Shown here piece after piece: positions 31,905 through 46,656 of a DNA stretch of 64,000 nucleotides (its first letter is position 1; each line of letters opens with the position of its first letter). The notes below the pieces were generated by a model. That model saw only the letters and a list, made by a program, of their open reading frames with translations, was not told the DNA's origin and made no database searches. The translations under genes were made by a program, and so were the position numbers. Source of the DNA: Petrolisthes cinctipes (lineage: Eukaryota; Arthropoda; Malacostraca; Decapoda; Porcellanidae); assembly GCA_033782935.1 (NCBI GenBank), contig JAWQEG010001360.1, positions 30,001-94,000 of the forward strand, given 5' to 3'.

Positions 31905-34590
31905 TCAGGTACCAGAGCTAGCTCGTCGTCCCGTAGCCCGCTGCGTGGAGAGGGTGGCATAACAGGGCGTGGTGGTGTGAGGTTGTGGCGAGGGTTAACG
32001 GGACGAGGAGGCATGGCTGGTATCACATGGATTATAGGAGGCTCAACCTGAGGGATACTGACAGGGATTACTTCAATCAAGGCATGTTCTGGAGAAAGTT
32101 GGTCAGAGAGAGGAAGTGGTTTGGGACGGGTGGTAGGGATGGGAGAAGGAGGAAGGTCAGGCTATGGTGAAGGGATGGGAGAAGGTGTGATAGGATTAGG
32201 CGTGGGCTCGGGCTGTGGCGGGGGTGACGGGTTGGGATTGTGGTCAAGTAACGGTGAAGGGTCGTGAGAAGGTGTGACAGGTGGAGCGGGCGCGGCCTGC
32301 GTGTGGGCAGACGGGTCGGACAGGTCATGGGAGGCTGGGGTAGGTAGGGTAAGAGGAGGTGGTGGGGAGGGTTGTGTGGCTGGGGAGAGGTTGGGGTGGT
32401 GAAGGAATGAGAGGAGCGGGGAGGTGTGCTGGGATAGGCATGTCTGGGATAGGCAAAGGGTTGGTAGGGAGGTAAGGTATTGGGTAAGGAAGGTTAGGGT
32501 GTGAGAAGGTGGAGGGGTGGTATGGTGGTATGTGTGTGTACGTGTGGTGATGTGAGGTAGGTAGTGGTGCGATGGTGTGAGCGTGAGAGATATGAGGTGG
32601 TGGCTGAGGGATGGTGGTGGTGTGGTTATGTGGCATGGCGGTATGGTGCTGTGGGGTGGGGTGAGGTGGTGGCGTTTGTATGGGGTGAGCGTTGGTGAGT
32701 GGTGGAGTGAGTGGTGTTGGTAAGAGTGGTGGGCGGTGGTATGTGCGATTGTTAGGTAGTTGCAGTGTGTGTCGGTATGTGAGGAGATGGGTGTTTAGTG
32801 GTGTGGTGTGAGGCAGTGAGGCAGTGGTGTGGGCTGGTTTCACCCTCTCCCAGGACGTGACATAAGGCTTGTCGTGTATACATAGAGTGACAGTTGCGTC
32901 CGTCCTGGCGAGCACGGGGTGAGGGCCGGTGTACAGCTGCTGGAGCGGTGTGTGGTGTGAGTCCATCCTGAGTAGCAGCGAGGGTATGGTGTGTAGGCCG
33001 AGTGGTGTGTAGGTAGGCCTGGTATGCTGGTGTGTAGGCGTAGGTGCAGCATTAGCTCGGAAAGCATCTTTCAGGCGGTGGTGGAAACTCTCCACCATCC
33101 CGTTACTACAGTGATGGTAGTCAGTTGTTCATTGCTGTTTAGTTCCCAGGATCTTAAGCATGTCCTGCCACGCCCTTGACTCGAACTGGGTACCCTGGTC
33201 TGTGATGATCGCAGGTGGACTAAAGTTGGCGACGCAATTGCTGAGAAAGTGGCAGGCAGAACCTTCCGCGGTTATGTCACTCATTGGAGTAGCCATACAC
33301 CAGCGTGTCATCCTGTCCACACACGTGCTTAGGTATCGTGCACCCCGTAATGGTGGCAGTGGGCCAACGATATCCACATGCACTGTGTGGATTCTGGTGG
33401 TTGGAATAGTGAACTCGTGGAGAGGTGGACAGGTGTGGCGACCAACTTTAGCACATTGACAGGACAGGCATGAGGTAACCCACTCCTTGACCTGTTTCCT
33501 CATGTTGGGCCATACTGCTCGACGGTTCCCTGAACTGTGGTGGTATGTATGGGCGTGGAATGCCACAGGATGTGTCACACCAAAGCTTAGTGGTAGAGTC
33601 TGAGGCTGTCAGGTGTTCCAGGCATAACCCTGTGTCGCCTGGTAAGAGGTCTTGCAAGTGCATGTCAGGCTGTTGAGCTGTAGCGATTGCCGGGAAGTCC
33701 AGAGGCGGGATGTGTTGAATGGTGGCGACAGCTGGTTGCGCTGGTGGGGATCAGGAGAGGTCGTCTGCCACTGCGTTGTCTTCTCCTCGGACGTGACGAA
33801 TGTCGGTAGTGAATTCTGAGGTGAAGGCTAAGTGACGCATAACCCGTGGGGACTAGTTGGTACCCAGTTGCTGCATGGTTGTGGTAAGAGGCTTGTGGTC
33901 CATGCGGATGTGGAACGTTCTGCCTTCGAGGAAGTGTCAAAAGTGCTTCACAGCTTCGTGGATCACCACCAGCTCTCTGTCGAAGGTGCTGTACTTGCGC
34001 TGTGGCGGCTCCACACGTTTGCTTTAGAAGGCGATTGGCTTGAGTATACCGTCCACTTCCTGCTGCAGGACCACTCCGATAGCGTCATTTGAGGCATCAG
34101 TATAGATAGATGTGAGCGTGTGAAGTGTAGGATAAGCTAGGAGTGTAGTGTCGGCAAGCTTGGTCTTGATGTTCGTGAATACTGCCTCAGCTGAAGGTGT
34201 CCATACGAGTTTCTTCTGGGAGGATTTGGGGAGTCCCTTCAGCAGTTTGTGGAGTGGCGCTAGGGCGGCAGCGGCGTGAGGAATAAAACGGTGGTAATAA
34301 TTCACCATGCCCAGGAATTCCCTCAGTTTTCAGGCTGTGGTAGGCAGGGGGAAGTACTTAATTGCCTCCACCTTCTGCGGCAGGGGTGTGATGCCTTGTG
34401 GTGTGACGCGGTGGCCCAGGAAATCCAACTGGTCCGCCCCGATTATTACACACTTGGAGGGGTAGATTTTCAGTCCGTACCATTGCAGGCGAGAAAAGAG
34501 ATCCCGCACGTGTTGCAGATGTTGGTTGTGGTCGTGGGAAGCGACGAGGATGTCGTCTATGTATACCACCACATAGTCCAGTCGGAATGT
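31905..34590 (-). pseudogene. Gypsy Pol (RT C-part, RNase H, integrase, Pro-rich tail), decayed
   Basis: Minus-strand Gypsy pol, broken upstream of the RT catalytic motif at about 34590. In order: Y-I-D-D-I-L (34550s), L-G-H-R-V-T-P thumb region, RNase H with Y-T-D-A-S (about 34100), integrase with C-x2-C zinc half-site, H-V-D-I-V-G, I-T-D-Q-G-T-Q-F and N-G-M-V-E-S catalytic positions (33420-33100), then a Pro/His-rich C-terminal extension (33098-31908). The frame is largely maintained but interrupted by several in-frame stops (for example near 34327, 33126 and 34024), so it is inactive through point mutations. The distal tail is displaced to 24262-24385 by the Harbinger element. Same family as 56.6-63.2 kb. 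Confidence 0.85.
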
Positions 34591-36765
<2,175 letters not shown>

Positions 36766-36770
36766 ATGTT

Positions 36771-39700
36771 ACCATGCCGCCTCTCCCCCCCAATGGGAAC
36801 TGCCTGACGTGGTGGGGGGCTTGCGTGTCTCTGAGACCTGGCGAGCTAGACTAGAGGGGGCTCCGCCAGTGAGAGGCCAGACTAAATGGTTCCCATGCAT
36901 TAGGCCGCCAGTACGGGCCAACAGTGCTGGGCCACCTCTAGGGGCCGTCCTATGTTGGATGGTTGGGTGTCTGGGCCGGGAGATGTTGGGGAAGGGGGTC
37001 TCAGCATCGTCTTGGGCGAACTTTCGAGTTCGTTTAATTAATTTGAAGGGCAGGGTCACAATGGTGGTTCTGCCATCCTAGTTCGCCGAGATATTCCATG
37101 CACCAGCCTGGAGTTTGACACTCCACTCTAGGCTGTTGCAGTTAAGGTTTTTATGGACCGCCCGTACACTATGTGCAGTCTATACCTTCCTCCCAGTGTT
37201 ACAGTTGAGAGGGGTGATCTCAACCGTCTTGTACGGGACCTTCCCTCTCCCTTTATTTTATTGGGTGATTTTAATGGTCGTCATCCTCTGTGGGGTGACT
37301 GTTCGGTCAACCCCAGGGGTGTTTTATTGGCTTCTTTTATTGAGGATGAGGGATTAGGGGTTGTAAATACGGGAGATGTGACACATTTTAATAGCCCTAC
37401 TGGGACTTTTACCGCCATTGACATTTCCCTTTGCTCACCCAGTGCTCTGTTGGATTTAACTTGGAGAGTGTTGCCTGATTTATATGGCAGTGACCATTTC
37501 CCTATACTTTTAGAAGGTAATAGGTACGAACCAGTCTCGTCTTCCTAGGTGGAAATTAGAGAAGGCTGACTGGCAGTTTTTTAGAGAGCTAACTTCTTCG
37601 GTCTCTTCGGTAGCCAATTTTGGTAGCTCTGACGAGGTTGTAACATATTTCACTGATATGCTCCACTCTGCTGCTCTCAACTCTATCCCTAAAACTTCTG
37701 GGCACTTTCCTAATCGTCCTGTCCTTGGTGGTCACCAGTCTGCACCACTGCTGTGCGGGAGAAGCGCGCTGCTTTCTCTCGCCTTCGTCGCAATCGTGGG
37801 AACCCAACTCTTTTAGAGAACTTCTGACGGGCAAGGGCTCGGACTAGACGAGTTTTAAAAGAGGCATGACGTGCATCTTGAAAGGTCTATGTGTCTTCAA
37901 TTAATACTAAAACTCCACTCACTCAAGTGTTCAGGAGAGTTCGTAAGATAACGGGGAAGTTTTCTCCTAGTTCTTCACTTGTTCTTAAGGTCAATGGAAT
38001 TAAAATCATGGATGGTTTAACAGTGGCCAACACCATGGCGGAGGCTCTTGCTAGAGTCACCAGCCGTGACTCTCGACCTCTGGCTGTCAGGCATGAGTTG
38101 AGAGCCCAGGAGCGCACTGTCCTGGATTTCTCAGAGAACGAGAATGAAAGTTATAACCATATATTCACCCTGAGAGACCTGCACTCTGCTCTCTCTTTCA
38201 TTGCGGCGACACTTCTCCTGGGCCAGACAATATCCCATATGCAATGTTGTGGCATTTAGGTGAGGAGGCGATTTAATTTCTTCTAGCTTTATACAACAGA
38301 ATCTGGCTGGAGGGTGTCTTCCCTTCTGGGTGGAGGGTTGCTACCATCCTTCCTTTTCCCAAGCTGGGCAAGGACTTTAGTGTTGCCCTCAATTACCGAC
38401 CAATTGCCTTGATCTCCTGTCGCTGTAAACTATTTGAGAAGATGGTGAATGTCAGACTGGTATACTTCCTCGAACGAGGTCTTTTTCTGTCTCTGTCCCA
38501 GTCTGGCTTTCGTAAGCACCGTTCCACTACAGACGCTCTGGTCAGGTTGGAAGCTGCTGCATGTGAGGCTTTTGCATGACATCAACACCTTGTCTGTGTA
38601 TTCTTTGATTTAGAGAAAGCCTATGACACTACATGGCAATATGGCATCTTGCAGCAACTACATGCATATGGCCTGCAGGTTTCGATTTTCTCCTGCCAAG
38701 ACAGTTGCTATGCACTTCTGCCGCATCCGAGGTGTCCACCCCGATCCGGACTTATTCATGTATGGTCATCGGATACGTTGTATCGAGGAGACTCGTTTTT
38801 TGGGTCTCCTTTTTGAAAACGTTTGACTTGGTTTCCCCATTTACATTCACTTAAGGTCTCTTGCCTCAAGGCTCTTAACCTGTTGTGGGTCCTAGGCCAT
38901 ATATCCTGGGAGTCTGATCGGACAACCCTCCTCCTCCTATACCGTGTTCTTATTAGGTCAAAACTCGACTATGGGTGCGAGGTGTACTCCTCTGCCACGG
39001 ATGCCCGTCTCAGAGTCTTGGACCCTGTTCATCATGCTGGCGTATGTCTGACGACCAGAGCCTTCAGGTCGTCCCCAATCCCCAGTCTCCTGGTGGATGC
39101 TGATGAGCCACCTCTTGATCTCCGTTGCCAGTCCTTGATGGTTCGTTGTTGGCATCGATTACATCAACTTCCTGACTCCCTTCCCTGCCTGGCGGTGTCA
39201 TCTGATATCATGTTTCAATACTATCTTTTACATTTTCGCACACCATGGCGATTTGGCTTCCGGGTCAGGAAGGCTATGGAGGAGATGGGCATTGATGACT
39301 TCCAGATTTGTCCTGTGCGGGTCCCCAGGGTGGCTCCATGGCTTCTTCCAGAAGTTTTCCCCTGCACCTGCTTCACTCACAGGGAGTCCCTCCCTGTGTA
39401 CACTGATGGGTCAAAGTCTGATGCTGGAGTTGGCTTTGGAGTTGTCTTTCCTGACTTATGTCGTGGCGGCAGGCTCCCTTCTGTCATGTCAATTTTTACT
39501 GCTGAGCTCTCGTTCATTTTATATGCCCTCCAAGTAATTTTTACTTTCCCTCAGCCTTCTTTTACTATTTTTAGCGATTCCTGTAGTGCCTTGCAGCCCT
39601 TGTGCAATTTTAACTCTTCCCATCACCTGGTGTTGTCCTCCTGGATCGTCGTGGCCGCAGAGTTACATTTTGTTGGGTCCCAGCTCATGTGGATGTCGAT

Positions 39701-39843
39701 GGGAATGAGCGGGCTGACGCCCTGGCTATGGCTGCAGTCTCCAGCTCTCGGCCTCCTGCCAGGCGTCATCATGTTCCTGCAGTGGACCTTCGACCCTACA
39801 TAGATACTGCCGTTCGTTCCCGCTGGCAGGACAGATGGGATGC
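36771..39843 (+). pseudogene. RNase H-bearing LINE ORF2, decayed with internal deletion
   Basis: Non-LTR retrotransposon ORF2 in many frames. The AP endonuclease is visible at 37050-37550 (L-G-D-F-N-G-R-H-P-L-W-G; S-D-H-F-P-I). RT N-terminal part at 38260-38640 (Y-R-P-I-A-L-I-S; S-G-F-R-K-H-R-S-T-T; F-D-L-E-K-A-Y-D-T). The frame then jumps at about 38680 to the thumb region (S-P-A-K-T-V-A-M-H-F), so the segment with the catalytic Y/FADD box is deleted. RNase H follows at about 39390-39790 (V-Y-T-D-G-S-K-S-D-A; F-S-D-S-C-S-A-L) and is cut off at 39843. The element is clearly related to the minus-strand copy at 60105-62480. The first 280 bp may be a different LINE's leader. Confidence 0.8.
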
Positions 39844-39931
39844 CATTATGTAAACAATCAGTTATACAATTAATTAAGTTAGTGTGAATCATAAAAAATA
39901 TTAATTACATATAGTACAGTTAGCTTTACAT

Positions 39932-41897
39932 TTATACAATTTCATTTTCTCCCACAGTTACATGTAATTGTTTTACAGCTCGTATCATTGTCGTACATGG
40001 TTGAAATTGAACACAAGCACCATTTTCTTTTACAATTTCAGACACTTTAACTAATGCTGCCTGAATTGAAGTAAGAAGCTTATTCCTGATCTTAATTTTA
40101 ATTAGTCCTACTTTGGAAAACAGCCGCTCAGCATCGGCATTTGAAGTTGGCAATGAAAGAACTTCTAGGGCAAACTGTGGCAATATAGAGAAAATGGGCT
40201 CATCATCATCATCATTTTTCAATTTCCTAAGTTCTTTGAAGAATAGTTCGGCGTTATTTGTTTGTTTAAAATTAGGTGGAAGATCTACATCAACTAATTT
40301 CCTCCATTCATCATCAAGCATCTGAAGGTCTCCATTATATACTGTATACGAGGAAGCTCACTTACAAAATCAGCCATAGTAGGTGTTTCATATAGCAGAT
40401 TTTTGCTTCGGCATTTGCGCACCGATAAAACAGAGCAGTGCTTTAACAGAGGAGAATTAAAGGGGAATCTAGACTTCATCTGTGTGCATGCCGTTGCCAA
40501 AAATACTACACATCTGTTCTTAACATCATTAACCAATCCTTTATTTTGAACATATTCTGGAGTTTGTGGTAACCTATGAACCTCTGCACCAAGATAAACA
40601 TGCTCCAATGGTAAGTAGTTCTCTTCATTTTCTGGATCAATCAGCTCTGGCTCTACATTAAGTTTATCATGTCTATAAAATAATCTCAATATATTTATGT
40701 ACAGTTTCTTACATGAATCATACAGTAGATGTATACAGATCAGACCTCTGAAATAATTTGTTAAAATCATTAAACTTAGGTAGAACAAAGTTCAACACAT
40801 GAAGGTACAATTTAATACTAGGATCCTTTAGACCATCATAAATTTGTTTCGAGGATGTTACCTTATCCTCTAAGTAGTTCTCTTGAAAGAAGGATACGCT
40901 GAACTGCCATATGTAGGGACAACCACCTAGTTTGCGCTACATGCAACATCTTATGTGGTTTCACATCACAAAACATTTGAAATTGTTGAAATTCACTCTT
41001 ACGTTTGGCACTATGACTGAAATAGGTGTAAATGTTGCACACTAAGTCCTCACACATTCGTGGAAGTGTTTTACTGGCTTGTGATTCACAGAGATGCACA
41101 GAATGGCAGATACAACGAAGGATGGTAATGTTTGATGCTATGGTCTGAAGGCGACTTACTAAAGAATTGTTGGGCCCCATTATATTACTTGCATTATCAG
41201 CTGCAAGTCCTATTAAGTTATCAATAGGAATATCATGTTCAGATAGATAGTTCCTAATTAACTGAAATAAATTGTCACCTGTTGATCCCAGTAAAGGATC
41301 AGATCCCTGATTTGACTTGTATATTTCCAGCAGGTCAAGAAATATGGTGTTCACTGTATTTTTTTTCTTTGTTAAAGTACTTACAAACCAATGCACACGT
41401 TTTAGTTGTACTATTCTCAGTCGTCTCGTCTATTATTAATGAAAATTTATTTGACTTTAGATCACTTATTACTGTGTTGTGTGAAACCTCATGATATAAG
41501 CTGCTTTAGATCTTTTCAGAGACACTTTCTTAGCAATGGCTGAGACTGGGAAGATATCTTTCAGTATATCTACCAAATGGTCAGCAGTATTAAAGGATAT
41601 ATTATGTTCTGCCATAAACGTCACCAACTTTATTTCTGCTCTACCAACCATGTCATTTTCAGTGTCAGACATGTCAGCCATGGTGGGTTCATTGTTAATG
41701 ACTGGTTCCTCTGCGCGTTTTGTGTGCGAGGCAGATGATTTGTGTCTTTTCAGTCCAGATATTTCAGCAGACAAATCTACACGACAAACCTTGCAGTATG
41801 CCCTTTTTCGATTTCCATCAATCTTCGCGAGCCACTGCTGAAAATCTGGATGCTGCAGCCACTCCTCCCGAAACTCTCGTCGTGGCTTTGGTGGCAT
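39932..41897 (-). pseudogene. hAT-family transposase, frameshifted
   Basis: Minus-strand hAT transposase. It starts with M-P-P-K at 41895-41897 and a BED-type zinc finger (C-K-V-C ... H-x5-H, near 41750-41800). Next come S-L-I-I-D-E-T-T (first catalytic Asp, around 41415-41440, in a different frame), G-L-A-A-D-N-A-S-N-I-M-G (second Asp region, about 41180), C-I-C-H-S-V-H-L-C and R-W-L-S-L, and finally the hATC dimerisation segment L-P-T-S-N-A-D-A-E-R-L-F-S (about 40110-40150). Frames change near 41470, 41360 (in an A-rich run), 40860 and 40310, so it is non-functional. I could not identify TIRs or an 8-bp target duplication with confidence. Confidence 0.82.
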
Positions 41898-41943
41898 TGT
41901 GCAGATTGTTTGGATAATTAAGCATTTACTTCATTCAATACGT

Positions 41944-41994
<51 letters not shown>

Positions 41995-42129
41995 TAAGGG
42001 TATCCTCTCAGAATTAGGAATGGAGCGACCATTTTCCTAGTATTTAAAATAGTTTAGCATTAAATGCTTAGCTTTCTTTAATGATTATTAATTGATGCAG
42101 TTTCAAGAGTAACTAAGCTATTTCACGTC
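41898..42129. other. Spacer with (AAT)n repeat
   Basis: ATA trinucleotide repeat at about 41948-41992; otherwise nothing recognised. May include the hAT 5' end. Confidence 0.5.
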
Positions 42130-45100
42130 CAGTGCTGGTCAGTTCAAGTTCAAGTTTTAGGGTCCCGCAGAGGGCCGCTCATGGGCGGCATAATATGCGG
42201 GGGTTGTGCGGGGGATTTAGGGATCCAGGGCAGGATTAGGAAGAGGGTTAGGATAAGGGTTGATTGGGTCAGGGACTGTGGGTTGAGGATTAGGATTGGG
42301 GAGGTAATGATTGGTGATCCTATTTCTAAACGTGTCAAGAGTGGGGCTATTAACTACGTGAGATGGGAGATGATTCCACTCTTGGATGCTGCGGGGAAAG
42401 AATGAGTGCCTAAATATATCAGTGCTTGTCTGGTATGTATGGTATTTTAAGTTGTGGCTGCCTCTAGTGGATCGTATACTTGTAGGGTGTAGATATGTGT
42501 CTTTGTCTATGTCAACTAACTTGTTTGTGATTTTGTATATCATCTGTTGTCTGTGTATCTGTCTTCGTGTTACTAATGGGTCTAGTTTTGTGTCTTGTTT
42601 AAGCAAAGTGACTGATGTAGTGTGTCTGTAATCACGTCTGGCCCATCTTGCAGTCTTGTTTTGTATGGACTCTAATTTATTGATATTATTGTAAGTGTGT
42701 GGGTCCCAGACGGTGTCGCAATAATCTAAATGTGGCCGAACGAAAGTGTTGTATGCAATAATTTTGGTGTCTGTGTTACACCTGCTGAGGTTCCTGCGCA
42801 AGAACCCCAGGACCCTACTAGCTTTAGCCCTGACGCTACCTATGTGTGTGTTCCACCTCATGTCCGCTGAGATGTGGACGCCCAAGTATTTGTGGGAAGT
42901 GACTGTGTTGAGGTTGGTGTTGTGTAATTGGTATGTATATGGAATGACATTATGGGCACGGGTAAAACGGATGTGATGGCATTTGTCTGGTCTAAATGTC
43001 ATCTGCCACTTGACTTCCCAGTCTTCAAGTGCAGTTAGGTCGTCCTGTAGTCGAAGGCAGTCATTCCTATCTTTAATTGGTCTGTAAACTAAGCTATCGT
43101 CTGCAAAGAGTCTAGTGGTAGAGGAAAGTGAAAGTGGGAGGTCATTAATGTATGAAAGGAAGAGAAGGGGACCCAGGACAGTGCCCTGGGGTACCCCAGA
43201 GGTCACAGGAACAGATGGAGACTGACTACCGTCAAGAACTACACGTTGCTTTCTGGTAGTCAAGAACGTTCTAATCCAGTGAAGAAGTTGTCCCTGTATG
43301 CCATAGAATTCTAATTTGTGTAGTAGTCTTTGGTGAGGGACTTTGTCGAAGGCTTTGGCAAAGTCTAATACTATGGCGTCAACCTGTCTGATTTTTGTGT
43401 CATTGAGGGACTGCAAGATGTCATGAGTAGTTACCAGTAGCTGCGTCTCACACGAGCGTTTAGGCCGAAAACCGTGTTGATTGTCAGTCAGTATATTTTG
43501 CCTATCAAAGTGGTCCATTATGTGTCTATGAATAATGTGTTCTAAAATTTTGCAGGGGACTGAGGTAAGTGAAATAGGTCTATAATTAATGGGAAGGGTT
43601 CTGTCTCCGGATTTAAAGATTGGGGTCACATTTGCCAAAAGCCAGTCTTGAGGGAGTTCACCGGTCTGTAAAGTCTGTGAGAATATAACCTGCAGGACAG
43701 GGGCAAGAACGCTAGCGTTAGCCCTCAATATCCTGCAGGGTATATTGTCTGGTCCAGTCGCTTTGTGTATGTCTACCTCAGATAAGAGTTTCTCAATTCC
43801 TTGGGTGTTTATATGAATGGGAGGGATAGGTGGGTGTGATGGTGTTGGCATGTCTGGTAAGTGTTCATGTTCATGGGTAAAAACGGACTGGAATTGTGTG
43901 TTAAGGGCGTTGGCTTTGTCTTGTGGGTGTGTAACCAAGGAATTGTTGTGTAGTAATGTTGTAATACCGGTCGAGTCTTGTTTGCGTGCTTTAAAAAAGC
44001 TGAAGAATTTTTTGTGGTTTTGTGTGTTGTCTGCGAGGAAAGTGGATGTGTATTTAGTTTCTGCTTGTTTAGTTTCTTTCTGTATTGTTTTCTGTATGTT
44101 TTTGTATTCTAGCCAGTGTTCTGTATCGTTGTATCGTTTTGCTCTGTTGTATGCCTTTACCTTGTTTCTGTGTAGTCTCTTTAATTGTCTATTGTACCAT
44201 GGTAATGACCGGTTATGTGTGATGGTTTTCGTGGGTATGTGCTTGTCCATTGTGTCACGTATAAAGTCACGAAGTCTGGTCCAGTTTGTTTCCACAGAGC
44301 TGGCCATTGGGTCTGAGTCAAGGAACGCGTCACAAAATTCAACTAAGTCTTGGGTAATGCCATCCATGTCAGCTCTGTTGTACATGTAAATTGTCCTGGG
44401 TAATTGTTTTTGTGTTGTTGGCTTGATGTTTGCGTCAATGAGTACCATCTCATGGTCACTAAGACCAGGTAGTACTCGTGTCCGTGTAATTAAGGAAATG
44501 TTGTTTGTGAGAAATAAGTCTAGTATGTTGGATGTGACCCCGTGTCTTATGTTAGGATTATGTCTTTCTACACTGACTTGTGTGCGTGTTGGTTCGAGTA
44601 CTGTTTGGGTAAGTGAGTGGGTGTTAATGATGTCAATGAAATTTTCATGTAAGAGTTTCCTATCAGTCTGTAATAGTAAGTCGCCTTCATGGGTGGGATT
44701 GTCCAGTGTCGCCTGTGCTGTCCAGTTTATGTCGGGAAGGTTAAAGTCACCAGCCAACCATATATTTTTGGAGGGGTCAATTTTAGATAAACAATCGTCA
44801 AGGGTCTGCAGGTATTCTAAGTTTGAATTTGGGGGACGATAAAATGATCCTATAATGAGTGTCCTGCAGCCCTGTATCTGTATTTTAGTCCATATAATTT
44901 CAGAGTCCGCGTTCAGTTCGGTGGCTGGGGTCGCAACTAGTCCTGGCTTTGTCGCAATTAGGACTCCACCATGTTTATCGTCTATTCTGTCCTTCCTGTG
45001 TAGGGTCATATTATAGGGACTGTCCGTCGGGAAGATTTCACTGTCCTGGATGTCAGGTATGAGCCAGGTCTCTGTCCCTATAATAATGTCGGGGTCATAG

Positions 45101-46056
45101 GTCTGGAGGGTTTGGTGAAAGGCGGCACTTTTGTTTATGATGCTGCGGAAGTTGATGACTAGGGTACGGAGGGAAGACAGTTTTTTATGGGTGATGGAGT
45201 CGAGTGTGGTGTTGGTGGTAGAATGAGGTGTGAGGATGGATGATCTATTGGGGATGGTGATTGGTGTTATGGAGAGTGAACATGTACTATGGAGAGTCTG
45301 GTTGGGTGTAGAATGGTTTGGGAGTGGAGGAGTGGATGATGCAGAGTTAAGGGAAGTCATGTCTTGCTGTCGGTTTTGTGTAGGGGAGGAATGGTCTCTG
45401 TTGCGTCTACCTAAACGTCGGGTGATCCTATCTAATGGTGAAGGTGTGTTGTGAATTGTGGGTGGTGGTGAAGATGAAGTGGTGGAGTCTAATATACTAA
45501 ATCTATTTGTGTAGTGTATTGGGGAGTGAAAAAGGGAGGAGGTAAAATTGGGCGCACCACAGTCCCAGCAGATCCACGAAAGGCTCCGACCCTCCAATCC
45601 GTCGAACGCCGCCGTGAAGCCCCCAACACAGCTGACATGATACCAGCCTGCATGCTGGGAAACCTCACAGCAGCGATCGCACTGGATGGCCCGCTGGCCC
45701 CATTTCACCGCCCGTCGGCACAATTGACAGGGGTACTTTGGGGCGCGGGGGCCAGGGTTGATCAGAGCCCCTGTGTCACCACACAACATAAGGAGCAACA
45801 GGGCACCCCGGAGATTGCCGAGGCAAGCCACCTTTAACCTTTGAGGGCCCCCAGGGGTGCCCAGGTTCCCAAACAGGTGTGTGTATATGGAGGTGTGGGT
45901 GTAGATGTCTGGTGTTAGTGAGTCTGGTGTGTTGGTATGTGTGCAGCCAGTGTTTTTATTGTCAGTGTTGTAGAGTATTAAAACTAGTGAACAGTATGTG
46001 TAGAATATTGTTAGTGTACATGTGTATGTTGTTTTGTGTGTGGTGTGTCTGTACAT
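42130..46056 (-). CDS. CR1-like LINE polyprotein: PHD finger, endonuclease, RT (1279 aa)
   Basis: Uninterrupted ORF from ATG 46054-46056 to the stop at 42217-42219; the element's 3' end follows to about 42130 with a short (TTGAAC) tail. In order: N-terminal hydrophobic stretch; an N-P-G-P motif at residues 100-103; a C4HC3 PHD-type zinc finger (C110, C113, C126, C129, H140, C143, C163, C166); Ser/Thr/Pro-rich linker; AP endonuclease with G-T-E-T-W (329), G-D-F-N-L-P (436-441) and S-D-H (533-535); RT with N-Y-R-P-I-S-L (824-830), F-A-K-A-F-D-K, S-G-V-P-Q-G-T-V and F-A-D-D (984-987); C-terminal Y-L-G region and basic tail. The layout fits the CR1/L2 group. All catalytic motifs are present, so it could encode active protein. 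Confidence 0.93.
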
Positions 46057-46656
46057 GTTTATGAAGCACTAATATAAATATACAATACAGACTTACCCCT
46101 GTACCGAGACAGTCTGCACGGCTGCAGGAAGGAATAAAATGTAAACAAACCCCTAACTTATGTCAGGGGTCGGTTATATAAAAAAAGAGAATTGATAATA
46201 AAACCTATGGATTTAACTAAAAAGGATATACAAATGTTAAAAAGATGATAAAATACACTAAATAAAAGAACTGTATAATTAAAAATAATGAAAATTGAGG
46301 GGTGGGGGACGGTGTTATATTGAGGGAGGGTCTATGTAAATTTAAAAGACACTAAAAACGGTAATAAAAAGAAGAAAAAGATGACGTGAAATGACAGCCA
46401 GAACAAACAATCTCGATACTTATCTTGGTGAAATGTGATGATATGAAGATTCGTTAATTAAAAAGAAAGGAAAGGATAGATGAGGAGGAAGACGGAGCTC
46501 GGGGAGGACCCGTCCGAGTCCTGGGACCGCACAAACGTGTGCCCCTCAGTGAAGGGCAACTGTTTCATAGAGCTAATAAAGTGAGGGGAGCGATTCGTAT
46601 ATTCCTACTTATAATAATATGTGCCCCCAAAAGGAGAATTTCACCAAGATAGAGTT
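46057..46656 (-). other. Probable 5' UTR of the CR1-like LINE
   Basis: Non-coding sequence upstream of the ORF. A 14-bp inverted repeat (TATCTTGGTGAAAT at 46421, complement at 46638-46651) flanks the distal 230 bp. The internal promoter is expected here but cannot be pinpointed. Confidence 0.45.
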
